Assembly: GCA_020638055.1 (NCBI GenBank)
Contig: JACKJH010000002.1
Span: 310,001-374,000 of the forward strand
Direction: 5' to 3'
DNA length: 64,000 nucleotides
DNA from: Hyphomicrobiaceae bacterium
Lineage (GTDB): Bacteria; Pseudomonadota; Alphaproteobacteria; Rhizobiales; Hyphomicrobiaceae
Shown piece after piece: positions 52,592 to 61,905 of this stretch. The position numbers and the translations under genes are program-made. Every line of letters begins with the position of its first letter. The first letter of the stretch is position 1. The notes under the pieces are model-generated. The model ran no database searches, was not told where the DNA came from, and saw only the letters and a list, made by a program, of their open reading frames with translations.

Positions 52592-52915
52592 ATGGCAAGC
52601 AAGCCTCGTATCAAGGCTGGTAAGGCGAAAGCCGCCGGTGATGTCATCGAAGTCAAGACTTTGATTACGCACGTCATGGAAACGGGTTTCCGTAAAGGCA
52701 AAGACGGAAAGCCCATTCCGCGTAACATCATCAATACGTTCACTGCCACGTTCGGCGGCAAGGAAGTTTTCAAGGTAGATCTTTCATCAGGTGTTTCAGC
52801 CAACCCCTACATTGCCTTCTACTTCAAGGTGCCGGGGCCGGGCGATCTCGAAATGACCTGGGTTGACGACGCAGGCGAGAAGATCGTCGAGAAAGTGCCT
52901 ATCGCGGTAGGGTAA
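52592..52915 (+). CDS. soxZ: SoxZ, partner of SoxY
   Basis: 107 residues, Lys-rich, no signal peptide. Conserved I-T-H-V-M-E-T-G, P-R-N-I-I-N-T-F, and a beta-rich C-terminal half with W-V-D-D-A-G-E. Forms a heterodimer with SoxY and is exported with it. GGGAGAG lies upstream. The region 52916-53145 that follows contains no gene. Confidence 0.94.
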   Translation: MASKPRIKAGKAKAAGDVIEVKTLITHVMETGFRKGKDGKPIPRNIINTFTATFGGKEVFKVDLSSGVSANPYIAFYFKVPGPGDLEMTWVDDAGEKIVEKVPIAVG

Positions 52916-53145
52916 TCGTCTAAAGTCCGGACGATATTCCAAAAGACCAAGTCGACGGCTCGCACCCACGTGCGGGCCGTCATTCATGACGGACAAGTTG
53001 AAATTGATGTGGGCGGTAGCCCTCGGATTTGACAGTCTTTAACGTTGTGAAGACATTCACTTGTCAATCACTTGTCAATTGTCGCCCTTTTCACTCATCG
53101 CGACACTGCTCGAAGCGCCCGGCGCGTAGCAAGGAGATACCCATC

Positions 53146-53388
53146 ATGGCTGACGATCCCGTCGTAGCGCAAAAAGGCCCCTTCCAGGTCGATCTCGTCG
53201 CTAAGAAGCCCTATTTCTATTGCCGCTGCGGGCGCTCCAAGAACCAGCCGTTTTGTGATGGTTCGCATAACGGTACCGGCATTGAGCCGATGCGTTTCAC
53301 GGTAGAGGCAGACGGTACCTATAACCTGTGCGGGTGCAAAACCTCAGACGACGAGCCGTTTTGCGATGGCTCTCATAACGTGCTGTAA
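53146..53388 (+). CDS. Tandem CDGSH iron-sulfur protein
   Basis: 80 residues with two CDGSH motifs. First: C26, C28, C37, H41 (Y-C-R-C...F-C-D-G-S-H). Second: C62, C64, C73, H77 (L-C-G-C...F-C-D-G-S-H). Each should bind a [2Fe-2S] cluster with 3-Cys/1-His ligands. ATG 53146 follows AAGGAGAT. Monomeric two-cluster type. Role in redox or sulfur metabolism is inferred from context only. Confidence 0.93.
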   Translation: MADDPVVAQKGPFQVDLVAKKPYFYCRCGRSKNQPFCDGSHNGTGIEPMRFTVEADGTYNLCGCKTSDDEPFCDGSHNVL

Positions 53389-53404
53389 CAATCGGACCAC
53401 TCTG

Positions 53405-53445
53405 AAGGCCGCCCATTGATAAAAACATGGGCGGCCTTTTTCTTT
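53405..53445 (+). terminator. Rho-independent terminator after the CDGSH gene
   Basis: AAGGCCGCCCAT pairs with ATGGGCGGCCTT around an A-rich loop and is followed by TTTTTCTTT. Confidence 0.88.
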
Positions 53446-53518
53446 GGGGACCCTACAAATCCTCTCATCGCAGTCCCTGTACGCTGCAATGCCCCGCATG
53501 CAGATATTTTCTCGCGCC

Positions 53519-53572
53519 TAGAGTATCCGACGAAGTGGACGCCGGTTCGTCGAAGAAAATGCGACAAAACAA
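53519..53572 (-). repeat. Partial dispersed palindromic repeat
   Basis: Only the GACGAAGTGGACGCCGGTTC-containing half is present, beginning CTAGAGTATCCG. The GATCCGAT-type palindrome is missing. Confidence 0.8.
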
Positions 53573-53848
53573 GAAGCTTGCGCACAGTGTTTTGCGAAAA
53601 CCTCGACGCTCGCCTAGAACCTGTTTAGGGTTCGAGCAGGGGGGAAACGTTTCCCAACTGAATGCGAGGGCTGGGGTTGAATCGGCTTGCTGTTGCCGCT
53701 TTTTGGGGCCGCGTCATTGTCGGTTGCCTCGCAGCAATGCTTCAGATGCCAGTGCGTGTCCGGGCTGGTGGAGTTTGGTGCACACGGCGTCGCAGATGGG
53801 ATGTGGCTGGCCAACCTCCCAAATTGTGCGCCTTTGGACGAGGGAATG

Positions 53849-54763
53849 ATGGACTATTTTCTGCAGCAGATGGTCAATGGACTGACGTTGGGGTCTATCT
53901 ACGGCCTGATCGCCATTGGCTATACGATGGTCTACGGCATCATTGGCATGATCAACTTCTCGCATGGCGACGTGTTCATGCTGTCAACGTTCATCGCGCT
54001 CATCGTGTTGCTGCTTGTCAGTTCGATTTTTGGTGCCGTCGGGCTGGCGCTCGCCCTGGTATTGGTTCTGATCGCGGGCATGGCACTCACATCGTTGTGG
54101 AGCTTCGTCATCGAGCGCGTCGCCTACAGGCCACTTCGAGGATCATTCCGGCTCGCCCCGCTCATCTCCGCAATCGGCATGTCGATCTTTCTGATGAATT
54201 TCGTGCAGGTCGTGCAAGGTCCCAACAACCGTTCGGTGCCGCCGATGCTTCAAGGGTATATCACCGTACCACTTGGCGATGGTTCGTTTACGGTGGCCTA
54301 TAAGCAGCTACTGATTTTCTTCGTAACCGCTGTCTTGCTCGCCGGCTTCTGGTTCATCGTGCAAAAAACGCCACTTGGCCGTGGCATGCGGGCATGTGAG
54401 CAGGACCGCAAAATGGCGTCGCTGCTCGGCATAAACGTCGACAGAACCATATCCCTCACCTTCGTAATGGGTGCGGCGCTGGCCGCCGTGGCAGGCGTCA
54501 TGTACCTGGTGCAATATAATGTCGTGAACTTTGCCGATGGCTTTGTTCCAGGCGTCAAGGCATTTACCGCGGCGGTGTTGGGCGGCATTGGTTCGCTGCC
54601 AGGCGCGGTCTTGGGTGGCATTCTGATCGGGCTGATCGAGACAATCTGGTCGGCGTACTTTTCCATCGACTACAAGGACGTTGCAGCTTTCTCAATTCTC
54701 GCAATCGTTTTGATCTTCATGCCCTCAGGGCTACTCGGCCGGCCGGACGTCGAGAAGGTGTGA
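53849..54763 (+). CDS. livH: Branched-chain amino-acid ABC transporter permease LivH
   Basis: About 304 residues with about eight membrane helices. Typical G-L-x-x-G-S-I-Y-G-L-I-A-I-G-Y-T-M-V-Y-G and F-S-H-G-D near the start, and G-M-R-A-C-E-Q-D near residue 185. GAGGG precedes the ATG pair at 53846/53849. First gene of the livHMGF run. Confidence 0.9.
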   Translation: MDYFLQQMVNGLTLGSIYGLIAIGYTMVYGIIGMINFSHGDVFMLSTFIALIVLLLVSSIFGAVGLALALVLVLIAGMALTSLWSFVIERVAYRPLRGSFRLAPLISAIGMSIFLMNFVQVVQGPNNRSVPPMLQGYITVPLGDGSFTVAYKQLLIFFVTAVLLAGFWFIVQKTPLGRGMRACEQDRKMASLLGINVDRTISLTFVMGAALAAVAGVMYLVQYNVVNFADGFVPGVKAFTAAVLGGIGSLPGAVLGGILIGLIETIWSAYFSIDYKDVAAFSILAIVLIFMPSGLLGRPDVEKV

Positions 54764-54766
54764 CGC

Positions 54767-56158
54767 ATGAGGGGGCCTTCGATCACCCAGACTGCCACGA
54801 CGCGCGATACAGCACCGCACACGCGGCCAGGAGTTGCGGCCGCATTTTTTGACGCCTTGAAAACCGCACTCCTCGTCATCGGGCTTGGCACCCCCATCAT
54901 ACTGATCGAGACGCGCCAATCAGGCGCTGTTGTAACACTCCACTTGCGTTTCGGGCTGCTCGCGGCACTGGCCGGTATCGCATTTGCTGCTCGCTTGCTT
55001 CACCTCTTGGTCATCGCGCCATGGCTTGCCAACCGCCAGCCTCTGCGGCTGGCCGAAAGGATTCCACGGCAGTTCAAGACCTGGGCCAAACGGGCCGTTA
55101 TCGCATTTGTGGTGCTCTACCCGTTCATCGCATTGGCTCTGGCTGGCAAAGGCGGCGCCATCAAGTGGATCGACAATTTCGGTATCCAGCTTTTGATCTA
55201 TGTGATGCTGGGCTGGGGCCTCAACATCGTTGTCGGCCTCGCCGGCCTGCTGGATCTGGGCTACGTCGCTTTTTACGCCGTTGGCGCTTATTCCTCAGCG
55301 CTATTGGCAACGACCTTCGGCTTGTCGTTCTGGCTGTGCCTGCCGCTAGCGGGGATACTCGCCGCCTTTTGGGGCATATTGCTCGGGTTTCCTGTTCTCA
55401 GACTGCGCGGCGACTATCTTGCCATCGTGACACTCGCCTTCGGCGAGATCATCCGGCTGGTCCTCATCAATTGGGTCGATTTCACAGGCGGCTATGCAGG
55501 CATCTCGGGCATCCCACGCCCGACGTTTTTCGGATTGCCGTTTACCGCGGGCGAAGACGGGTTCGCCGCCTTTTTCGGGTTGCAGTTCACACCATTGCAC
55601 CGGTTGTTCTTTCTGTTCTACGTGATCCTGGCACTGGCGTTCTTGACCAATTACGTCACCATCAAGCTGCGAAGACTTCCCATCGGCAGGGCCTGGGAAG
55701 CGTTGCGCGAAGACGAAATCGCCTGCCGATCTCTCGGAATAGATACCGTCACAACCAAACTGACAGCGTTTTCCATCGGCGCCATGTTCGGCGGCTTTGC
55801 TGGCGCCTTCTTCGCGGCGCGCCAGGGCTTCATCTCCCCCGAAAGCTTCATCTTCATGGAAAGCGCCGTCATCCTGGCCATTGTCGTGCTGGGTGGCATG
55901 GGCAGCCAAGTGGGTGTGGCTATCGCCGCCGTCGTCATGATCGGCGGCACTGAACTGTTGCGCGAACTTGACTGGCTGAAACAGATTTTCGGGCCGAGTT
56001 TCGATCCAACCAAATACCGCATGCTACTGTTTGGGCTTGCCATGGTCGCCATGATGGTGTGGAAGCCTCGCGGCCTCATATCGACGCGCGAGCCGTCAAT
56101 CGTGCTGCACGAACGCAAGGCCATTTCAGGTGACCTTGTGAAGGAGGGCCACGGTTGA
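54767..56158 (+). CDS. livM: Branched-chain amino-acid ABC transporter permease LivM
   Basis: About 463 residues, long for LivM because of an N-terminal extension with extra membrane segments (residues 20-115). The permease core shows N-I-V-V-G-L-A-G-L-L-D-L-G-Y-V-A-F-Y-A-V-G-A-Y and G-R-A-W-E-A-L-R-E-D-E-I. It starts 4 bp after the livH stop and its stop overlaps the livG start. Confidence 0.9.
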   Translation: MRGPSITQTATTRDTAPHTRPGVAAAFFDALKTALLVIGLGTPIILIETRQSGAVVTLHLRFGLLAALAGIAFAARLLHLLVIAPWLANRQPLRLAERIPRQFKTWAKRAVIAFVVLYPFIALALAGKGGAIKWIDNFGIQLLIYVMLGWGLNIVVGLAGLLDLGYVAFYAVGAYSSALLATTFGLSFWLCLPLAGILAAFWGILLGFPVLRLRGDYLAIVTLAFGEIIRLVLINWVDFTGGYAGISGIPRPTFFGLPFTAGEDGFAAFFGLQFTPLHRLFFLFYVILALAFLTNYVTIKLRRLPIGRAWEALREDEIACRSLGIDTVTTKLTAFSIGAMFGGFAGAFFAARQGFISPESFIFMESAVILAIVVLGGMGSQVGVAIAAVVMIGGTELLRELDWLKQIFGPSFDPTKYRMLLFGLAMVAMMVWKPRGLISTREPSIVLHERKAISGDLVKEGHG

Positions 56159-57108
56159 TGGCCGCGATACGTCCCTCCACGACCCCGCTGTTGAGCGTCG
56201 AGCACCTGACAATGCGCTTTGGCGGCTTGGTTGCCATAGACGGACTATCCTTCAAGGCTGAACGTGGCGATATCACAGCGTTGATCGGGCCCAACGGCGC
56301 TGGCAAGACGACGGTGTTCAACTGCATCACCGGCTTTTACAAGCCGACCATTGGGCGGATCGCATTGGCGCATTCCGCCCAAATGCCACCCCATGCCGTG
56401 GAGCGCCTCACTGAGTCCGGCCGTCGGTGGCTGGACCGCGCTAAGGGTGGCCTGTTTCTGCTTGAACGCATGCCGGATTTTGAAATTACGGCCAAGGCGA
56501 AGATTGCCCGCACGTTTCAGAACATCCGCCTGTTCACCGGCATGACGGTGCTTGAGAACCTGATCGTCGCCCAGCACAACGCCTTGATGCGCGCTTCGGG
56601 CTGGAGCCTGCTTGGCCTGATCGGGGCCAAGAGCTTCACCAAGGCACAAGCCGAAGCCATTGAGCGCGCCACATTCTGGCTCGACAAGATCAACCTGACA
56701 CACCGCGCCGACGATCCCGCTGGCGACCTGCCCTATGGCGACCAGCGTCGCCTGGAAATTGCGCGCGCCATGTGCACCCGTCCGCGCCTTTTATGTCTGG
56801 ACGAACCCGCCGCCGGGCTCAACCCGCGCGAAAGCCATGACCTTAATAGTCTGCTACGCTACATCCGCGATGAACATGATACTGCGATCCTTTTGATCGA
56901 ACATGACATGAGCGTGGTCATGGAAATATCCGACCATGTCGTCGTGCTTGAACATGGCGCCAAGATCGCCGATGGCACGCCTGACGAGATCAAGAATGAT
57001 CCTGCGGTGATCGCCGCCTATCTTGGTGTTGAAGATGAGGAGGAAAGCGCCGTCGAAGCAGAGATTGCGCAACTGCAGTCGGGCCGCACCGCGGAGGGCA
57101 CGCCATGA
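56158..57108 (+). CDS. livG: Branched-chain amino-acid ABC transporter ATPase LivG
   Basis: About 316 residues. Walker A is G-P-N-G-A-G-K-T-T near residue 42, and Walker B L-L-C-L-D-E-P-A-A-G-L-N near 215, with the signature region G-D-Q-R-R-L-E-I-A-R-A-M just before. An insertion of about 40 residues (around 75-115) precedes the Q-loop. AAGGAGGG before ATG 56158. Confidence 0.92.
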   Translation: MAAIRPSTTPLLSVEHLTMRFGGLVAIDGLSFKAERGDITALIGPNGAGKTTVFNCITGFYKPTIGRIALAHSAQMPPHAVERLTESGRRWLDRAKGGLFLLERMPDFEITAKAKIARTFQNIRLFTGMTVLENLIVAQHNALMRASGWSLLGLIGAKSFTKAQAEAIERATFWLDKINLTHRADDPAGDLPYGDQRRLEIARAMCTRPRLLCLDEPAAGLNPRESHDLNSLLRYIRDEHDTAILLIEHDMSVVMEISDHVVVLEHGAKIADGTPDEIKNDPAVIAAYLGVEDEEESAVEAEIAQLQSGRTAEGTP

Positions 57109-57830
57109 CGGCTCCGCTGCTCCAGGTTCGTGGCGTTACCGCCTATTACGGAAAAATCTGCGCCTTGAAGGGCGTCGACATAGATGTCAACGCCAATGAG
57201 ATCGTCACCTTGATTGGTGCCAACGGTGCTGGCAAATCAACGCTGATGATGACCATTTTCGGTGATCCGCGCGCACGCGAGGGGCAAATCATTTATGACG
57301 GTCATGACATCACACAACTTGCCCCGCACGAGATTGCCCGCCTCAGGATTGCGCAATCGCCAGAAGGACGGCGCATCTTTGCGCGCATGACGGTTCTGGA
57401 GAACCTGCAGATGGGTGCGTCGATCGACAATCTGGCGCATTTCGATGAAGACCTTGAGCGCGTGACTGCGCTTTTTCCTCGCCTCAAAGAACGCCTTTAC
57501 CAGCGCGGCGGCACGCTATCGGGCGGGGAACAACAGATGCTGGCAATTGCGCGAGCGCTGATGAGCCGGCCGCGTCTGTTGATGCTCGATGAGCCATCAC
57601 TGGGACTTGCGCCGCTCATCGTTCGTCAGATCTTCGATGTGATCCGTGACATCAACCAGACTGACGGCATGACCGTATTCCTGGTTGAACAGAATGCGTT
57701 CCACGCCTTGAAATTGGCCCACCGCGCCTACGTCATGGTGAATGGCGAAATCACCATGACCGGCACCGGGCGCGAATTGCTGTCGAGGCCCGAAGTGCGC
57801 GCAGCGTATCTGGAAGGGGGACGTCATTGA
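57105..57830 (+). CDS. livF: Branched-chain amino-acid ABC transporter ATPase LivF
   Basis: About 241 residues. Walker A G-A-N-G-A-G-K-S-T near residue 39, signature L-S-G-G-E-Q-Q-M-L-A-I-A-R-A-L, and Walker B L-L-M-L-D-E-P-S-L-G-L-A-P. The start overlaps the livG stop. LivF and LivG drive uptake. Confidence 0.94.
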   Translation: MTAPLLQVRGVTAYYGKICALKGVDIDVNANEIVTLIGANGAGKSTLMMTIFGDPRAREGQIIYDGHDITQLAPHEIARLRIAQSPEGRRIFARMTVLENLQMGASIDNLAHFDEDLERVTALFPRLKERLYQRGGTLSGGEQQMLAIARALMSRPRLLMLDEPSLGLAPLIVRQIFDVIRDINQTDGMTVFLVEQNAFHALKLAHRAYVMVNGEITMTGTGRELLSRPEVRAAYLEGGRH

Positions 57831-58153
57831 TGACGCTGAATTTCGATCAACATGATATTTGGGTGTTTGTGGCGCTTACGCTTGTTCTAGGTGGTGCAGC
57901 GGCCAAGGTCACCGGTCAGGCGATCGCGGAAACCTGGAAGCCATACTGGCAATTGATTTGGTACACGCTGTTGCTGACGGCGGCGGTGCGCTTTTTCCAT
58001 TATGCGCTGTTTGAAGAGCCACTTCTATCGCCAGTGGGTTTTGCGGCCAGTTTTGTCGTATTGATGGGTCTTGCAGCATTCGGGCACTACCGCGCGCGCT
58101 CCCGCCAGATGCGCGAGCAATACGGCTGGCGTCAATCACCAGCGAGAAGTTAG
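57830..58153 (+). CDS. DUF6867 membrane protein of the Liv operon
   Basis: About 107 residues with three hydrophobic segments. The ATG overlaps the livF stop (TGATG). A small membrane protein at this position, to my memory DUF6867, accompanies alphaproteobacterial liv operons. Function unknown. The second repeat family begins 6 bp after the stop. Confidence 0.75.
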   Translation: MTLNFDQHDIWVFVALTLVLGGAAAKVTGQAIAETWKPYWQLIWYTLLLTAAVRFFHYALFEEPLLSPVGFAASFVVLMGLAAFGHYRARSRQMREQYGWRQSPARS

Positions 58154-58158
58154 ATATG

Positions 58159-58304
58159 CTAGTGTTCCGACTCTGACGCTTGGTTCCCTGTCGGGCCCCG
58201 ACGCGTCAGCCCGGAACCCTAGCATTCTCATTGTTTGTGTTCTGGATTCACGATCGTTTGACGACCTTCGCGCGGGAATCAAACGTTCGATCCAGAACAA
58301 CTAG
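58159..58304 (+). repeat. Second palindromic repeat family, intact copy
   Basis: Nearly identical to 15617-15761. The CTAG at its end is the CTAG that begins the adjoining repeat. Confidence 0.87.
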
Positions 58305-58405
58305 AGCGCTTTTCGATCCGATGGAATCGGATCGGCGCTCCAGCTATTTTGTTTGGTCGCATTTTCTGCGACGAACCGGCGTCCACTTCGTCGGAAAAGC
58401 ACTAG
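58301..58405 (+). repeat. Dispersed bipartite palindromic repeat
   Basis: One unit, CTAGAGCGCTTTTCGATCC to AAAAGCACTAG, sharing four bases with the preceding repeat. Confidence 0.85.
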
Positions 58406-58520
58406 ATCAAGCCGGACGGCGCCGGGCGTAGCGGGGTTACGATCAAGACGGACGGCGAAGAGATTGGGGCAAATTCGACCGGCCCTTACGCTTTCCAAGC
58501 GACGGCCGCCCAACTGTCGC
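58404..58520 (+). repeat. Middle portion of the 271-bp element
   Basis: Matches the inside of 59918-60188: the GTTACGAnCAAGACGGACG block, then CGAAGAnATTGG, and TTTCCAAGCG. The inverted ends are absent. Confidence 0.65.
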
Positions 58521-58644
58521 TACTGGGGGGTGACATTTTTCGTGTTTTCAGGGAAACATTCATCAATGCAACGGCAGGCACAGCCTGTCACCAACCGATT
58601 GGACGGCCCGGCATGGGCCTATGAGATCCCAGGGAGAAGACTAA

Positions 58645-59805
58645 ATGCGTCAGCTTTTCTTCGCAGGTGTGATGCTCGCAACGGCCGTTGGCCTTGCAGC
58701 GTGCGACAATGGTCCTAAATCGGGAGGTGACGCCGGCAAGGAAGCAGCGGCTGAAACCATCACAATCGGTATTTCGGGACCTTTGACCGGTCCCAATGCA
58801 GCCTTTGGCGCGCAGTTGAAAAACGGCGGCGATCAGGCCGCCCAAGACATCAACGAAGCTGGCGGCATACTTGGCAAGAAGATCAAGGTCATTTTCGGCG
58901 ACGACGTCTCCGATCCTAAGCAGGGCGTCTCCGTGGCCAACAGCTTTGCCGGCGAAGGCGCTAAATTCGTCGTCGGCAATTTCAACTCGGGCGTTTCGAT
59001 CCCGGCTTCTGATGTCTACGCCGAAAACGGCATATTGCAGATCACGCCGGCCTCCACCAACCCAACCTTCACCGAGCGCGGCATGTGGAATGTTTTCCGC
59101 ACCTGCGGCCGCGATGACCAGCAGGGTACCGTCGCTGGCAATTACATTGCCGATAACCTGAAGGACAAGAAGATCGCCATCGTCCATGACAAGACGACCT
59201 ATGGCAAAGGGCTGGCTGACGAAACCAAGAAGGCGATGAATGCAAAGGGCGTAACGGAAGTGCTTTATGAGGGCATCAACACCGGTGAAAAGGACTTCTC
59301 GGCCCTCATCTCCAAGATCAAGGAAGCAGGCGCTGACGTTGTCTACTGGGGCGGCCTGCACACCGAAGGCGGCCTCATCCTGCGCCAAATGCGTGACGCC
59401 GGGGTCACCGCAACATTGATGGGTGCAGACGGCATCGCCACAGACGAATTTGCTTCCGTTGCGGGACCTGGAGCAGAAGGTACGTTGATGACCTTCGCGC
59501 CTGACCCACAAAAACGCCCAGAAGCCAAGGCGGTACTCGACAAGTTTGCCAAACGCAACTTCAAGCCAGAGGCCTACACGCTTTATTCCTACGCTGCGAT
59601 GCAGATCATCAAGCAGGCGGCAGAAAAAGCCAACTCGCTAGATCCCAAGAAGGTCGCGGAAGTGATGCACTCAGGTGAGGTTTTCAAGACCGTGATCGGT
59701 GACATTTCCTACGACAAGAAGGGCGACATCACTCGCCTGGACTACACAATGTATACCTGGAAGAAGCAGCCCGACGGCAAGATCACCTACGTCCAGAACG
59801 AATAG
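58645..59805 (+). CDS. livK: Branched-chain amino-acid binding lipoprotein LivK-like
   Basis: About 386 residues. The lipobox L-A-A-C is at residues 17-20, so the protein is lipid-anchored. Periplasmic binding protein type I fold (G-I-S-G-P-L-T-G-P-N-A-A-F-G, V-I-F-G-D-D-V-S-D-P, I-T-P-A-S-T-N-P-T-F). GGGAGAAG precedes ATG. It serves the LivHMGF permease. Confidence 0.93.
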   Translation: MRQLFFAGVMLATAVGLAACDNGPKSGGDAGKEAAAETITIGISGPLTGPNAAFGAQLKNGGDQAAQDINEAGGILGKKIKVIFGDDVSDPKQGVSVANSFAGEGAKFVVGNFNSGVSIPASDVYAENGILQITPASTNPTFTERGMWNVFRTCGRDDQQGTVAGNYIADNLKDKKIAIVHDKTTYGKGLADETKKAMNAKGVTEVLYEGINTGEKDFSALISKIKEAGADVVYWGGLHTEGGLILRQMRDAGVTATLMGADGIATDEFASVAGPGAEGTLMTFAPDPQKRPEAKAVLDKFAKRNFKPEAYTLYSYAAMQIIKQAAEKANSLDPKKVAEVMHSGEVFKTVIGDISYDKKGDITRLDYTMYTWKKQPDGKITYVQNE

Positions 59806-59917
59806 CGCACGACCGCCGTGTTGCGTCAGCGCGCACATCGGATGTCCAAGCGTCAATTCAAAGTCCAGCTTGTGAGGAGCGCAACCACCATGCGCTCCTC
59901 ACGCGTCTTTGCTGCGC

Positions 59918-60188
59918 TAGAGCATCGGGCGTTAAATCTGCATCATTCTGCCGAGGCGAATTTGGTCCAAGATCGAGTTGGTCGTCGCAGGCCGTAGCAG
60001 CGTTACGAACAAGACGGACGACGAAGATATTGGATAAAATTCGCCCGGCCCAAAGGGTTTCCAAGCGGCGGGCGCCCGCTGTGTCGAGCGATTTGTCCGT
60101 AGCGCCACTACGGACTGCATCGCTCTCCGCAGCCGTCGCCACCCCGCTTGAGAAACAGAATGGCGCCGATTTAACGCCCGATGCTCTA
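59918..60188. mobile_element. 271-bp element with 21-bp inverted ends
   Basis: Both ends are perfect complements over 21 bp (TAGAGCATCGGGCGTTAAAT and one more base; 59918-59938 and 60168-60188). The inside has a TCCGTAG/CTACGGA hairpin at 60096-60114 and blocks shared with 51176 and 58404. No transposase. It overlaps the 5' part of the next open frame. Confidence 0.78.
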
Positions 60189-61442
60189 ACGCTTGCAGCT
60201 CCCCGTTGGCGAGCGCTTGCCGTAGTGCTCACCGCGTCACTCCTAATGTGTCTCCACGCAACCGATGGCAACGCAACACGCGTTGCGCCAGATGGACGAC
60301 GTTCCCCAAGGCCGGTGACTTCAGTCCCCCTGGTTGCACAAACCGGAGCCCCCGCCTCACAGCCCAACAAACTTTCGCCGCGTCAGGCACCAACGGAAGC
60401 AAAAGAAAGCGAACCTACACCCCTACACATTGCGGTCGCGATCCCACTGACTGGGCCGCGACGCGCAGCGGGCGCAGCCGTTAAACGAAGGCTTGCTGAC
60501 CTCGGCGAGGCGATAAATGCAAAAGGCGGCGTTCTTGGCCGACCGCTGTTGCTCGACGTCCAAGACGACAAGTGCGACCGCGAGAGCGCAAAAAATCTGG
60601 CTGATATGATCGTCTCGGCCACGCCGAAACCGGCTGTCGTAATTGGCCATCCTTGCCCGGCGGTGGCGATCGCTGCAGCGCCTATCTACCAACAGGCGGG
60701 GCTGTTGTTTATTGCGGCGGGTGCCAGGCATCCCGATCTAACCCGGCTACGTCCCGGTCCGCTTGTTTTTCGCGCAGCGGGGCGCGATGATCGCCAGGGC
60801 AAAGACGCCGGCGACCGGCTTTCAGAACTCGCAGGCGAGGGTGGCAGTGCTCTCATCATTCACGACCGCACGTTGATGGCACGGCGGCTGGCGCTGGCGG
60901 CGCGTGAGGCATCAACTCGAACGACTGGCAAGCCTCCTGCCATGCTCGCGATTGTTGCCGGCAAAAATGACTATTCCGGCACGATAGAGAAAATCGCGGC
61001 CGCAGCCCCTCGCGCAATTCTGTTTTTGGGCTTTCCGCCTGAAGCAACCGTTTTGATCCGCCAGCTCCGACAGCGAGGCTTGACCCAAACGGTTCTTCTG
61101 AATGACGCAATGGCCGGCAGCAGCTTTGTCGATCAGGCTGGCGCTCTGCTCAAAACCAATATCGAAGTCTTGATGCCGGTTTCTATCAGCAAACAATCTG
61201 CTGGTGAACCCGAGCTACCGTCCGAGCGGTTTGCCAGCGACGCGGCAGCCGCGCTCATGGCATGGCGCACAGCGGCCAATGCAATTGCCAGTCTCGAAGG
61301 GTGGAAAATTGCAGAATACCTGAACCACGACCAGGCGCGGCCTGATGGCGTCGCGTTCGATGCGTCAGGTAACGCTATCGCGATCTCTTATGCCCCGTTC
61401 AGGCTCGAAGATAACCACTGGCGGCGCGCTGACGCGAAGTAA
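60030..61442 (+). CDS. Second LivK-like ABC substrate-binding protein, 5' end altered
   Basis: The frame is open from a TTG at 60030. The real protein is recognisable from about 60195 on: a basic then hydrophobic segment (P-R-W-R-A-L-A-V-V-L-T-A-S-L-L-M) like a signal sequence, then a Peripla_BP_6 domain (I-A-V-A-I-P-L-T-G-P, G-G-V-L-G-R-P-L-L-L-D-V-Q-D-D). No ATG with a ribosome binding site is found; the expected start falls where the 271-bp element lies. It may now begin inside the element, or be silenced. Related to LivK but less similar to the first copy. Confidence 0.75.
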   Translation: MDKIRPAQRVSKRRAPAVSSDLSVAPLRTASLSAAVATPLEKQNGADLTPDALTLAAPRWRALAVVLTASLLMCLHATDGNATRVAPDGRRSPRPVTSVPLVAQTGAPASQPNKLSPRQAPTEAKESEPTPLHIAVAIPLTGPRRAAGAAVKRRLADLGEAINAKGGVLGRPLLLDVQDDKCDRESAKNLADMIVSATPKPAVVIGHPCPAVAIAAAPIYQQAGLLFIAAGARHPDLTRLRPGPLVFRAAGRDDRQGKDAGDRLSELAGEGGSALIIHDRTLMARRLALAAREASTRTTGKPPAMLAIVAGKNDYSGTIEKIAAAAPRAILFLGFPPEATVLIRQLRQRGLTQTVLLNDAMAGSSFVDQAGALLKTNIEVLMPVSISKQSAGEPELPSERFASDAAAALMAWRTAANAIASLEGWKIAEYLNHDQARPDGVAFDASGNAIAISYAPFRLEDNHWRRADAK

Positions 61443-61581
61443 GCTGCCGCCAGGCCTGACAACGAAACGTTGAGGCCCCGCATTGGAAGGCCACTCTACG
61501 CCAGAACCCCATCCCCTTTTTCAATTTTTGAGGCAGGTTGAATGTGGTTGGCGAATGAACAATCGGGCATGCCGTGAAAGT

Positions 61582-61905
61582 TCAGCGTCCCTGTGAGGCC
61601 GCGTTGCATTCCGCGAAAAGCGTGCGCTCAAGACGACGCAAATCTTCAGGGATCATCTCCCCTTTTTGTTCATGCGTGCGGATCTTCTCGCGCACAAGTT
61701 GATAGCAGTCTCGCGGATCATCGTTGTCTTCTATGCGGGAATTGATTTCGGCAATTTCCGCCTTTTCATTCTGTGTCATTGCGCCCTCACATGGTGCGTT
61801 GGCATTAACCTGTTGCGTTAAAGGTCTGGGTGTTTCCCGGGTTGCTTTCTGTTTCGTTGACACCTGCGCCTGCCCATTTTCGATGCATGCCATCGGATTA
61901 AGCAC
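61582..61905 (-). CDS. Hypothetical small protein
   Basis: Up to 107 residues; a shorter 65-residue form from ATG 61779 has a better ribosome binding site (GAGGG, 4 bases before). The conserved-looking part is acidic/helical with C-Y-Q-L-V-R-E-K-I-R-T and F-A-E-C-N-A, giving two cysteines. No family recognised. Confidence 0.5.
   Translation of the reverse strand: MLNPMACIENGQAQVSTKQKATRETPRPLTQQVNANAPCEGAMTQNEKAEIAEINSRIEDNDDPRDCYQLVREKIRTHEQKGEMIPEDLRRLERTLFAECNAASQGR

Noticed and set aside
52090..53388. Complete sox thiosulfate-oxidation operon
   Set aside because: Only SoxY and SoxZ are followed by a CDGSH protein and a terminator; no SoxXA, SoxB or SoxCD.
58159..58405. Small proteins over the repeats (S-R-S-F-D-D-L type)
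   Set aside because: The same peptides appear at 15610-15822 only because the underlying palindromic repeats are copied; not genes.
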